Positions 34,557 to 41,585 of a stretch of DNA of 43,274 nucleotides are shown here, one piece after another; position 1 is the stretch's first letter; every line of letters starts with the position of its first letter. The translations under genes and the position numbers were made by a program. The notes under the pieces are model-generated. The model had not been told where the DNA came from. It searched no databases and worked only from the letters and a program-made list of their open reading frames with translations. Origin of the DNA: a bacterium (lineage in GTDB: Bacteria > Patescibacteriota > Saccharimonadia > Saccharimonadales > JAUPVS01); the NCBI GenBank assembly GCA_029780855.1, contig JAKOXV010000024.1:1-43274 (forward strand), read 5' to 3'.

Positions 34557-36035
34557 CTACTTAACCAGAGACAAATCTAGATCGGTTTTTGTAAGCGCAA
34601 ACTGCCCCGGAGTGCTCACCGAAGGACTCACGGTATACAACCTACGGTAATCACGATCAAAGAAGACCTTAAAGCCTGGATTGTTGGCGGTTAGGGTCTG
34701 GACATTTATTCCATCGTAATCAAACACTACGAGCTTACCTCCGCTCGTAATATACATACGGTGACCATCCATCCAATAGGCATGCATTCCGCCATCTAGG
34801 GGCAGGGCAAGTTCATAGCGGAAGTTTCGCTTACTTTCAGCATCATACACTGCAAACTTGCTTCCGCCCTCCGCCACCATAAACCGAGCGTTCTCCGAAA
34901 ACGCGGCATATGTCGGTTGTTCAGCCCTCAACACTGCCACAATCCGGAGCGGATTTGAAGTCTGGTGCTTAAGGGCGTCCCAGGCATTGAGATAGACATA
35001 CACCTTATTTTCGGCTTTGGAACCGGCCATCATATACCAGTCACCATCAAACTTAGCTACATCCAGAAGGTACACGTCGCTTGCTGCTACCTCTCTAAGT
35101 AAATAGTTACCGCTACCATCTTTTACCATTACGCGCGTCATACCCGGAGCAGCTTTTTGGGTAGTGGCGAACAGCAGCACATCATTACCATATGATTTGA
35201 AATCTAAAACGCTTTCAACTATCGGCGTTACCAGCTTGTCCTTCAGTTCGGCAGTCGAAAGTTTTTGCGTGGTAGCATCGTAGAAATAGTAGCGGTCATA
35301 ACTTTTATCCCGGAGCGATACTTTGGTTGGATTCACCAAAAAAGTCTTGTTTATGTTGAATGAATTCGCCGGTGTATCACGATCAATTAGCAGAAATTCA
35401 GAACCACCGCTAAAATCATGTCGCAAAAGGACGTGTTTGTTATCGGTAGACCATTCGACCGCCGTAAGGCTGCCCGTAGACGGAGCAGTTTCGATATCTG
35501 CTGGGATAGTAATGGCAGTCGGTGCCTTTTTTGGATCGTTGGCATCATAGACATCAAATATCGTGGTTTGCCCCGGCTTTTGGACGAGAATCCAGTGCCG
35601 GTCTGGGCTTTGGGTAGCCAACTGCGGAGTCGTGGGATATACCTGTTCGTCCGCAGTATTTAGGTTAACCGGGAACAAGAACGGGTACACAAACCGTTCA
35701 ATTGTTCCGCCAACCAAACTGAACGTTCGTTGCCACGGGCGGTAGCCGTCCCTTTTTAGTTCTAGTTTATAAATATCAGACGGCAGGACCAGACGTGCTC
35801 CAGAATTTGTTTTATAAAGCTTGTTGTTCAGGTAAATACTAGCTTGCTGTGGTTGTGCAGAAACAAACACTAACCCGTTCTGAATGATATCGCCAGTTTT
35901 TCGGTTGAGGTCATAGCCACGCGATTGAAAAATCAGAATAAGACTGCCTAAACCGATCATTACGGCTATCAGGAAATAACCGACGAATAATCGTATCTTA
36001 TGAGCTCGTTTTTTGGCGGGGTCTAAAAAATCCAT
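34557..36035 (-). CDS. Membrane-anchored PEGA-domain protein with propeller-like C-terminal part
   Basis: 492 residues from the ATG at 36035 (MDFLDPAKKRAHK). One helix (about 14-36) is followed by a PEGA domain (QQASIYLNNKLYKTNSGARL, LELKRDGYRPWQRTF). Then come repeated beta-rich blocks such as LTAVEWSTDNKHVLLRHDF and YAAFSENARFMVAEGG, typical of WD40-like or TolB-like propellers. Such proteins are common in Patescibacteria and are probably envelope proteins; the ligand is unknown. It converges on the sortase gene (stops 3 nt apart). Confidence 0.85.
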   Translation of the reverse strand: MDFLDPAKKRAHKIRLFVGYFLIAVMIGLGSLILIFQSRGYDLNRKTGDIIQNGLVFVSAQPQQASIYLNNKLYKTNSGARLVLPSDIYKLELKRDGYRPWQRTFSLVGGTIERFVYPFLFPVNLNTADEQVYPTTPQLATQSPDRHWILVQKPGQTTIFDVYDANDPKKAPTAITIPADIETAPSTGSLTAVEWSTDNKHVLLRHDFSGGSEFLLIDRDTPANSFNINKTFLVNPTKVSLRDKSYDRYYFYDATTQKLSTAELKDKLVTPIVESVLDFKSYGNDVLLFATTQKAAPGMTRVMVKDGSGNYLLREVAASDVYLLDVAKFDGDWYMMAGSKAENKVYVYLNAWDALKHQTSNPLRIVAVLRAEQPTYAAFSENARFMVAEGGSKFAVYDAESKRNFRYELALPLDGGMHAYWMDGHRMYITSGGKLVVFDYDGINVQTLTANNPGFKVFFDRDYRRLYTVSPSVSTPGQFALTKTDLDLSLVK

Positions 36036-36206
36036 ATATATTTTTGATGTAGCACTTCCAGTTATACCACGGATACGCCACACCGTCACGTAAGTATACG
36101 CTTTTTAGCTGAGAAATATCCCTTGCAATAACAGGGGAGTTAGGGGTACTATTAAACAAGTAGGTACCATAAGCGATATTCGGTACAACATGTAAGAGGG
36201 TAGAAC

Positions 36207-37280
36207 GTGCGAAAAACCAACACAATCATTGAGCTTAACGGCAAGCATTACGATGCACATACCGGCCGGCTGCTCCATAGCAAAGACTCTGGTGAAACAA
36301 AGCCAGCGGCATCGCACACTCCCAAAAAAGGCACGAATATGGATGGCTTCGTACGCGCCAAGCCACGAACCAGCTCAACCGCGCGGCGGCAGCCCACTGT
36401 CGCTCAGCGCAAAAGAGAGCACTCAAAAACACTAATGCGCCATGTTGTCCAAAAACCAAAAGCCGCACAAAAAACCCCAACCGCCGCACATTCCGCCACA
36501 AAAACCACCGCTCTACCCGCTATAACAACCCCGGCGGACCTGTTTGCGCTCCGTGATAAACGAGCATTTAGTATCAAAAAAAGCCCACTCATCAGCCGTT
36601 TTGGCGAACCGGCGCATGCTGCACCAGTTAATAAAAAATACGCTCCGCTTGCCGTCACACCAGCACCAGAACACAAAAAAGTTGCAACACACAAGCACCC
36701 GGCACGAACCCACACTTCTCATTCAGACCACATTGCGAAGGCGTTAACCAACGCTTCTAGCCACAAAGCCAACAAAATCCGGAAAAAGCGGATTCATCAT
36801 CGCGTCGCTAAAAAGCTAGGAATCAGCGCCACGGCAGTTAGTGTTTCAGCCGCCGCTTTGGCATTTGTCATGCTTGGTGGGTTTTATGCCTACCAAAATG
36901 TCCCGAACATAGCCATGCGCGTAGCCGCTAGTAAGGCGGGCTTTAACGCTTCAATGCCGGGGTACGTTCCATCTGGTTTTGCAATGAACGGTAAGATCCA
37001 AGCAGCTTCTGGGCGCATTACGGTTAGTTTCTCGTCGCGTACTGATAACCGAAACTTTCAGCTGATCCAAGAGCCATCAGACTGGAACAGTAAATCACTA
37101 CTTGATAACTACGTGGCCAGTGCGAGCAAAAACTATCAGTCCGTAGAATCAAAAGGGAATACCATCTACATTTACGATGGATCAAATGCCACCTGGGTAA
37201 ATCAGGGCATATGGTATCAAATACACGGCAGCTCCGATCTCAATAGCCAGCAGCTACTCAATATCGCTTCAAGCATGTAG
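36207..37280 (+). CDS. Single-pass membrane protein with basic low-complexity N-terminus and DUF4367-like external domain
   Basis: 357 residues. The start is a GTG 6 nt after AAGAGGG. The N-terminal 205 residues are basic and low in complexity (Lys, Ala, Pro, Thr, His). A helix follows (about 213-235, SVSAAALAFVMLGGFYAY), then about 120 external residues (MPGYVPSGFAMNGKIQAASG ... IYDGSNATWVNQGIWYQI). These resemble the DUF4367/MucB-like fold used to sense or cap envelope components. The basic tail could bind nucleic acid or acidic lipids. Alanine and histidine codons are unusually frequent. Confidence 0.8.
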   Translation: MRKTNTIIELNGKHYDAHTGRLLHSKDSGETKPAASHTPKKGTNMDGFVRAKPRTSSTARRQPTVAQRKREHSKTLMRHVVQKPKAAQKTPTAAHSATKTTALPAITTPADLFALRDKRAFSIKKSPLISRFGEPAHAAPVNKKYAPLAVTPAPEHKKVATHKHPARTHTSHSDHIAKALTNASSHKANKIRKKRIHHRVAKKLGISATAVSVSAAALAFVMLGGFYAYQNVPNIAMRVAASKAGFNASMPGYVPSGFAMNGKIQAASGRITVSFSSRTDNRNFQLIQEPSDWNSKSLLDNYVASASKNYQSVESKGNTIYIYDGSNATWVNQGIWYQIHGSSDLNSQQLLNIASSM

Positions 37281-37312
37281 ATATTTGTGCGATTTTATGA
37301 TTTAATATATCT

Positions 37313-37483
37313 ATGAGCTTTTTTGAAGAAAGCAATGCTCTAACCAACGAACTGATAGTCGCCACCGAACAAATGGGTGTATTCCTGGGAGCCGTAGCGC
37401 TCGCCGGGTACGGTGCATATAAAGCGATAAAAGCGGTACACGACTCCGCTCAAACACCACCGGATAATTACCCCGAAAATTAA
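37313..37483 (+). CDS. Small membrane protein, 56 residues
   Basis: A short frame beginning MSFFEESNALTNEL with one helix (about 20-38, GVFLGAVALAGYGAYKAI) and a hydrophilic tail ending NYPEN. Support comes from an extended -10 (TGA-TTTAAT, 37301-37306) 6 nt before the ATG, the same leaderless layout seen for neighbouring genes. No family is recognised. gltX starts 20 nt after its stop with its own promoter. Confidence 0.6.
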   Translation: MSFFEESNALTNELIVATEQMGVFLGAVALAGYGAYKAIKAVHDSAQTPPDNYPEN

Positions 37484-37503
37484 ATATCAGATACAATACA
37501 GCT

Positions 37504-38931
37504 ATGTCCAAAACCCGTACCAGATTCGCTCCAAGCCCGACCGGTTATTTACACGTCGGTGGAATTCGTACCGCACTATTTGCGTTTCTTTTGGCTCGTC
37601 AAAACAAAGGTCAGTTTATACTGCGATTAGAGGATACTGACCAGAAACGAGAGGTTAAAGGTGCAGACCAGCACATTATTGATAGTCTGCATGCGTTATG
37701 GATCGAGTACGACGAAGGACCAGACAGCGGTGGGCCACACGCCCCGTACCGCCAAAGCGAACGGCTGGAAATATATAAGAAATGGGCCCAAAAACTTATC
37801 CAATCTGGTAGGGCATATGCCGATCCTTATACACCACAAGAAGTTCAGGCCTTCAGGGAACAAGCGCAAAAGGACAAGAAGCCTTTTCTGTATCGGAATC
37901 ATCGGCCGAAAAATCCTCCGGCATGGGACGGGAGTCAACCATTACGATTTAAATCAGAGCCAAAGCCGTACCAATGGAACGATGCGGTAATGGGAGAACT
38001 GTCTACCGGACCAGAAGTGATTGATGATTTTATACTAGTAAAAAGCGATGGTTTTCCTACCTATAACTTCGCCCACATTGTGGATGATGCGGACATGCAG
38101 GTAAGCCACGTAATCCGCGGGCAGGAATTCTTGGCAAGCGTGCCAAACTACCTCAACCTCTACGAAGCGCTCGATATTACACCGCCCGTTCTTGCTACCA
38201 TGCCGCACATTTTAGGCACGGACGGAAATAAAAAACTTTCCAAACGTGACGGTGCCAAAGACGTGCTGGATTATATAAGAGAAGGGTACTTACCCGAAGC
38301 GCTTATAAGCTTCATTGCCACATTAGGGTGGAATGATGGAACTACCCAAGAAGTGTTTACGCTGGAAGAGCTTATCAAAAAATTCAGCTTAGAGCGGGTT
38401 GGACGGTCTGGTGCACATTTTGACGAGCGACGCCTGCAATGGGTTAACGGCCACTTTATCAGAACTATTGACAGCGGTGCTTTATACACCCTGTGTCAAG
38501 AGTTCTGGCCAAAAGAGGCTACCGACTACGATGACGAATACAAAAAGTCAGTGCTTGAACTAATAAAAGAGCGGATGAAGTTTTTGGCTGAACTTCCAGA
38601 GCTTTCGCGCTTCTTTTTTGTAGATCTACCAGTAGACGAAACGTTGATTAGCTCACACAAGCAGCTAAAAAAGATGGACTCCGACGAACTCAAAACGCTT
38701 CTTAACGCTGCTAAGGCAGAGCTTGCAGAAAGCGATTTCAGTGCCACAGATCTCACGAACCGGCTCAATGGGCTACTTACCATCACACATACCAAACCAG
38801 CCGTCCTCTTCAGCCTCATTCGTATCGCTACGACCCAAGCAGCAGCTAGTCCCGGCCTCGCCGAAACTCTCCACGTACTGGGGAAAGAACGATCGCTAGA
38901 CCGCATTGACACACAGCTTGAAGCGCTCTAA
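37504..38931 (+). CDS. gltX: Glutamyl-tRNA synthetase
   Basis: 475 residues, class I synthetase. The HIGH motif appears as FAPSPTGYLHVGGIRTAL and the KMSKS motif as KKLSKRDG near residue 245. RLEDTDQKRE and DDFILVKSDGFPTYNFAHIV are standard GluRS/GlnRS catalytic blocks. The anticodon-binding helical domain fills the rest. It charges tRNA-Glu and perhaps also tRNA-Gln if the cell uses the amidotransferase route. A TACAAT box ends 6 nt before the ATG (leaderless). It is the last core gene before the accessory block. Confidence 0.97.
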   Translation: MSKTRTRFAPSPTGYLHVGGIRTALFAFLLARQNKGQFILRLEDTDQKREVKGADQHIIDSLHALWIEYDEGPDSGGPHAPYRQSERLEIYKKWAQKLIQSGRAYADPYTPQEVQAFREQAQKDKKPFLYRNHRPKNPPAWDGSQPLRFKSEPKPYQWNDAVMGELSTGPEVIDDFILVKSDGFPTYNFAHIVDDADMQVSHVIRGQEFLASVPNYLNLYEALDITPPVLATMPHILGTDGNKKLSKRDGAKDVLDYIREGYLPEALISFIATLGWNDGTTQEVFTLEELIKKFSLERVGRSGAHFDERRLQWVNGHFIRTIDSGALYTLCQEFWPKEATDYDDEYKKSVLELIKERMKFLAELPELSRFFFVDLPVDETLISSHKQLKKMDSDELKTLLNAAKAELAESDFSATDLTNRLNGLLTITHTKPAVLFSLIRIATTQAAASPGLAETLHVLGKERSLDRIDTQLEAL

Positions 38932-38996
38932 AACAAAAAAACTCCACGCAACGATACCGTAGAGCATACTGTTTGTCATGTAAGTAAAAATGGCAG

Positions 38997-39068
38997 ATGA
39001 GTTTGGAGAGCGATACGCAAGTGGTGGCAGGGAAGCCGATTGTTTGTCGCGACTGCAACGAAAACTTT
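38997..39068 (+). pseudogene. Stump of a zinc-ribbon protein gene
   Basis: From an ATG at 38997 the frame reads MSLESDTQVVAGKPIVCRDC, then NENF. VCRDCxxxF is the first half of the CxxC zinc-ribbon domain found in many small bacterial proteins. The expected second half (aromatic stretch and second CxxC) never comes; instead the sequence folds back on itself (inverted repeat at 39021-39084) and enters GC-rich DNA. An overlapping ATG at 38990 is in another frame. I read this as the 5' end of a gene cut off by rearrangement. Confidence 0.5.
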
Positions 39069-39084
39069 GGCTCCCTGCCACCAC
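39021..39084. repeat. Fold-back inverted repeat at the edge of GC-rich DNA
   Basis: GTGGTGGCAGGGA (39021-39033) is exactly complementary to TCCCTGCCACCAC (39072-39084), and the pairing continues with GCC/GGC after one unpaired base. The 38-nt space between holds the CxxC codons of the zinc-ribbon stump. No T-run follows, so it is not a standard terminator. Confidence 0.85.
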
Positions 39085-39095
39085 CATGGATCTGC

Positions 39096-39440
39096 TCAGA
39101 CCACGAGCGGCGGATCGAGCACGAAGCCCTTCACGCGCAGGATCTCGTGCGCCTCGCGGATGAAGAGCATCAGCTGACGGACGGACCGGCTGGTCTTGAT
39201 GGCCAGGTTGCCGGGCTCGGCTCCCTTCAGGGTGAGGGAGAACTCCGTGACGTCTCCGAGATCGAAGATCTCCCGGATGGCCTCGCGGATCGGGCCGGGC
39301 ATGCGCTCGCCGCTCTCGTTGGGACGATCGAGCGAGGTGAAGTGGCCGTGTCCGGTCACGTAGTTGCCGTCGAGGGGGATATGAACCCATCCTCCACGCC
39401 AGAGTCTCACCCGTGGTTTCACTGCGGTGCTTCCTGACAT
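39096..39440 (-). CDS. Orphan GC-rich protein, 114 residues
   Basis: The ATG at 39440 follows AGAAAGG by 10 nt; a second ATG at 39464 would add 8 residues. The protein has no cysteine, no membrane helix, and no family I recognise. The N-terminal third is beta-like with Trp and Gly (VRLWRGGWVHIPLDGNYV); the rest alternates helix and strand (PGPIREAIREIFDLGDVTEF, SVRQLMLFIREAHEILR). Codons are much richer in G/C than in gltX next door. It has its own strong promoter and hairpin leader, and shares composition and strand with the ubiquitin-like operon, so a related role is possible but unproven. Confidence 0.65.
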   Translation of the reverse strand: MSGSTAVKPRVRLWRGGWVHIPLDGNYVTGHGHFTSLDRPNESGERMPGPIREAIREIFDLGDVTEFSLTLKGAEPGNLAIKTSRSVRQLMLFIREAHEILRVKGFVLDPPLVV

Positions 39441-39469
39441 AGTCGGGGTACCTTTCTCTCGCATTGTAT

Positions 39470-39518
39470 GGCTACAGCTACCACCGGTAAGGGAACAGTA
39501 CCAGTAATAGCTATAGCC
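39470..39518 (-). promoter_or_regulatory. Long leader hairpin before the orphan gene
   Basis: In the transcript, GGCTATAGCTA pairs with TAGCTGTAGCC (11 bp with one G-U). After a 2x2 internal loop, ACTGGTA pairs with TACCGGT (7 bp with one G-U) around a 9-nt loop. The hairpin lies between promoter and ribosome site, and the G-U wobbles suggest pairing kept at RNA level. Confidence 0.65.
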
Positions 39519-39541
39519 AACACACTCATCTGCCAAGGTGC

Positions 39542-39606
39542 GTTTGAGAGCTTAAAACTCAATCAAACTTGAACTTTATTATACTTTATTTTTTAGTATT
39601 AGTCAA
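39542..39606 (-). promoter_or_regulatory. Consensus-like promoter and 5'-terminal stem-loop of the orphan gene
   Basis: Minus strand: TTGACT (39606-39601), 17-nt spacer, TATAAT (39583-39578). The predicted start near 39571 is followed at once by a stem GTTTGA/TCAAAC plus GAG/CTC (39568-39542). This matches the promoter plan of the SPFH-like gene and of the ubiquitin-like operon. Confidence 0.8.
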
Positions 39607-39626
39607 GCAATTCATAAGCGGTATAG

Positions 39627-39854
39627 CTACGCTTGAGCCTCAAAACGCTGGACTGCATCGGTGACATCTTTAGCTAATCGGTCTATCTTTTGTTCTAGCA
39701 GTTCAATCTCATCTTCTACATGGGCTAGCTTGGCGAGCGACGTCGCGGTCATACTCTTCAGCTTCTCGGCTTGGGCATTGGCGTCGTTAAGCCGAGCTTC
39801 GCTTTCATAAGGATCCCAAAAACTAAATTGTTCTTCATCAAAATTATCTGTCAT
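39627..39854 (-). CDS. Small acidic coiled-coil protein, 75 residues
   Basis: From the ATG at 39854 the protein starts MTDNFDEEQFSFWDPYESEA and continues as one long helix with heptad-like spacing of Leu, Ile and Val (LAHVEDEIELLEQKIDRLAK), so it is probably an oligomeric coiled coil. Upstream in-frame codons are excluded because they lie inside the hammerhead ribozyme. The ribosome site AAAGG is part of the ribozyme's 3' strand, so folding and cleavage should affect translation. GC content is ordinary, unlike the operon upstream. No promoter is seen nearer than that of the ubiquitin-like operon, so it may depend on read-through. No family recognised. Confidence 0.6.
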   Translation of the reverse strand: MTDNFDEEQFSFWDPYESEARLNDANAQAEKLKSMTATSLAKLAHVEDEIELLEQKIDRLAKDVTDAVQRFEAQA

Positions 39855-39856
39855 TT

Positions 39857-39916
39857 TTGCTACCTTTCGTCCTTTTGGACTCATCAGCGTAAGCACACAC
39901 TTACGGAGGATAGCAC
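39857..39916 (-). ncRNA. Type III hammerhead ribozyme in a 5' UTR
   Basis: Minus strand, 5' to 3'. Stem III 5' arm is 39915-39908. The cleavage triplet is CUC (39908-39906), with the cut expected between 39906 and 39905. Stem I is CGTAAG (39905-39900), loop TGTGTG, CTTACG (39893-39888). Core CTGATGA spans 39887-39881. Stem II is GTCC, loop AAAA, GGAC (39880-39869). Core GAAA spans 39868-39865, and stem III 3' arm GGTAGCA spans 39864-39858. Stem III forms with one bulged T at 39910. All invariant core bases (CUGAUGA, GAAA, NUH) are present, and loops I and II could make the usual tertiary contact. The coiled-coil start codon is 3 nt downstream. Confidence 0.88.
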
Positions 39917-40005
39917 GGAGTGGTTGATTCAGAAGAGGGAAGAGTCTTACGCTGGAGGCGTAATGCTCGATTCCATTCTGAACCAACACACTCACGTGAC
40001 CTGAA
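39913..40005. repeat. 93-bp structured direct repeat, copy 1
   Basis: Identical over 93 bp to 43158-43250, same orientation. It is an imperfect palindrome. Outer arms CACG, AGTG, GTTG and TTCAGAA pair in order with CGTG, CACT, CAAC and TTCTGAA, with single unpaired bases between. An inner hairpin TTACGC-TGGAG-GCGTAA is flanked by GAG/CTC. Its left end merges with stem III of the hammerhead. Confidence 0.93.
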
Positions 40006-40017
40006 ATTCAGGATTTG

Positions 40018-40036
40018 TGAACGGATGTTCCGTTCA
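40018..40036 (-). terminator. Hairpin after the ubiquitin-like gene, weak terminator at best
   Basis: TGAACGGA and TCCGTTCA form a perfect 8-bp stem with a 3-nt loop, 10 bp past the stop of the operon's last gene. No T-run follows on the minus strand, so it may mark a 3' end or a processing point rather than stop transcription; read-through toward the repeat and ribozyme is plausible. Confidence 0.35.
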
Positions 40037-40046
40037 GGAGGGAAGG

Positions 40047-40295
40047 TCAGCCGTTGGCGACCTTCCCGGCGACGACGACGACGGCACCCGGCTCGAGCTG
40101 GTCGTCGGGCTCGATCTGGCGGCCGTTGGCCGTGATGGCCTTGCCGCCGGAGATGTCCACCCCCGCCTTGTCCAGGTACCCACCGGCGGTGAGCCCCGGC
40201 TCGTAGTCGAGGGTCTGGCTGTCACCGCCGAACTCGGCGATCCGAACCGTCCCGGCCGGGACGACCTCGTCCGGCGTCAACACGTCTGCTGCCAT
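40047..40295 (-). CDS. Ubiquitin-like beta-grasp protein
   Basis: 82 residues. After about 14 N-terminal residues the pattern of strands and one helix suits a beta-grasp fold: TVRIAEFGGDSQTLDYEPG, then the helix-like TAGGYLDKAGVDI, then ITANGRQIEPDDQLEPGA and VVVVAGKV. It ends in VANG rather than the usual GG; the last residue is still glycine, as needed for adenylation and thioester transfer. There is no tail after it, so no processing by the JAMM enzyme is needed before conjugation. A ribosome site AAGGAG lies 7 nt upstream in the 13-nt gap after the E1-like gene. Sequence identity to ubiquitin is not visible; the call uses size, pattern and operon. Confidence 0.72.
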   Translation of the reverse strand: MAADVLTPDEVVPAGTVRIAEFGGDSQTLDYEPGLTAGGYLDKAGVDISGGKAITANGRQIEPDDQLEPGAVVVVAGKVANG

Positions 40296-40308
40296 GATGC
40301 ACTCCTTC

Positions 40309-40965
40309 TCACGTTGTTGAGAACTGCATGGTCTTGAGGTCCGACATGATGTTGCTTCGGTACGACTCCTTTCTAATGAAGAGGGTGAGCTGCGCCACCA
40401 TCAGTCCCGCGAGGGTGGTGGGTGGATGAATCACCGTCCGGGCTGCACAAGGCAGCTCGGCCGCTTCCTCATCCGGGAAGAGCCACTGCTCGTACTCCGC
40501 CTGGGCATCGAAGTCCGACGGATTGAGTGACAGTAGCTGGAACTGCTCGCCACCGATGCGACCGTCCATGAAGAACGGCACCAGTGGGTTGAACTTCACC
40601 GCCTGCCAGATGCCCATACGGCTGGCCATGGAATCCACACCGGCGATCACCACACCACTGAGTTCTGACGTCGAGGTGACGTGCTCCTCGTGGATGGTGA
40701 CCTCACAGGTGGAACCCTGGCGCTCGACAAAATCCATGGCCGCTTTGGCCTTGGACATGCCGATGTCGTCGGGACGGTAGATGAGCTGGGCCGGGATGTT
40801 GTGCGGCTCCACCTCATCACTGTCCCAGAGCACCAGATCCTTGATGCCGAGCTTCATCAGCGGCAGCAGTACGGCAGAGCCGATACCGCCCAGGCCGACG
40901 AGGTGCACCGGCCAAGCGAAGGCCTCGGGATCGAAGATCTTCAACTGATCACCGTAGTCGATCAT
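40309..40965 (-). CDS. ThiF/E1-like adenylating enzyme
   Basis: 218 residues, one compact E1-superfamily domain. The nucleotide loop is HLVGLGGIGSAVLLPLMKLG (residues 21-40). Asp48 and Asp50 in VLWDSDEVEPHNIPAQ fit the ATP-contact acid and the NxxRQ-type turn. Lys72 or Lys74 in SKAKAAMDFV fits the ATP-binding Lys, and Asp111 in VIAGVDSMASR the Mg-binding Asp. Cys173 in AELPCAARTVIHPPT lies where E1-like enzymes often carry the thioester cysteine; Cys87 is the only other. It should adenylate the C-terminal glycine of the ubiquitin-like protein encoded next. The ATG shares one base with the JAMM stop (TGATG). Confidence 0.9.
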   Translation of the reverse strand: MIDYGDQLKIFDPEAFAWPVHLVGLGGIGSAVLLPLMKLGIKDLVLWDSDEVEPHNIPAQLIYRPDDIGMSKAKAAMDFVERQGSTCEVTIHEEHVTSTSELSGVVIAGVDSMASRMGIWQAVKFNPLVPFFMDGRIGGEQFQLLSLNPSDFDAQAEYEQWLFPDEEAAELPCAARTVIHPPTTLAGLMVAQLTLFIRKESYRSNIMSDLKTMQFSTT

Positions 40966-41585
40966 CAGTCATCACCGACCCTCAGAGCAAGCGGCTCCAG
41001 GGAACCGGCGAACAGCAGCACATCATCCTGCCTCACCGAACGGTTGGGCAGGAGCGGACGGTGCTGCTTGACCTTCCGGGCGATCTCCCGCCGGCACTCG
41101 TCCTGGATGAGGACATCCGAGGGAACCCGCACCCGCAGCTGGAGCGGCGTCCAAGCCCTGTAGGGCCTGAACATGTCCAGACGCAGATCGAACTCCCCGC
41201 GCTTGTTCAGCACCAAGCTGACCATCCAGTCCGCCTGGTAGTCCTCGATGTTCCGAAGATCCACCGAGGAGAAGTAGGCCTCCATGTTGACGTGCGAGTG
41301 CCACTGCAGGCGCAGACGACCGCTGTTGCCGCCATCCCGCTCCATCTCGAAGAGATGGCGGTGCAAGGTCTCTTCCGAGACCTCCACCGAACCGGGTCCT
41401 GCCACCTGCTCGAGGATGTAGACATCGTCGACCATGAGGTCGCCGTTGCACAGATCGAGCAGACCGAACCCGCTGATCTCCACCGGACATGCCTGCACGT
41501 AGGCCATCAACTTCTGCCACACGTGCATCGGCATGAACAGTTTCGGGGGTCTGATGAACCCCGGATCACCTGGTTGCATTGCCAT
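40965..41585 (-). CDS. JAB/JAMM metalloprotease (deubiquitinase-like)
   Basis: 206 residues. The JAMM motif is complete: Glu36 in CPVEISGFGLL, then His96, His98, Ser106 and Asp109 in QWHSHVNMEAYFSSVD, spaced as HSH-x7-S-x2-D. So a zinc site and the catalytic Glu are intact. Such enzymes cleave isopeptide bonds after ubiquitin-like proteins or trim their precursors. The C-terminal 70 residues are basic and have no known fold to me. Its ATG overlaps the stop of the membrane E2-like gene by one base (TAATG), and its stop overlaps the E1-like start, so the three are translated together. Confidence 0.93.
   Translation of the reverse strand: MAMQPGDPGFIRPPKLFMPMHVWQKLMAYVQACPVEISGFGLLDLCNGDLMVDDVYILEQVAGPGSVEVSEETLHRHLFEMERDGGNSGRLRLQWHSHVNMEAYFSSVDLRNIEDYQADWMVSLVLNKRGEFDLRLDMFRPYRAWTPLQLRVRVPSDVLIQDECRREIARKVKQHRPLLPNRSVRQDDVLLFAGSLEPLALRVGDD

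Noticed and set aside
39021-39084. Intrinsic terminator for gltX
   Set aside because: The stem has no T-run, the loop is 38 nt, and the loop carries zinc-ribbon codons; it fits a rearrangement scar better.
39913-40005. Integron attC site
   Set aside because: The imperfect palindrome and cassette-flanking position are suggestive, but attC sites begin with an AAC-type core and end with a GTT-type core; here the order is reversed, and no integrase is in the window.
40047-41585. Type II CBASS or PRTRC cassette
   Set aside because: No cyclase or effector nuclease accompanies the E1/JAMM pair, the E1-like protein is not fused to an E2, and none of the ParB-like PRTRC partners is present.
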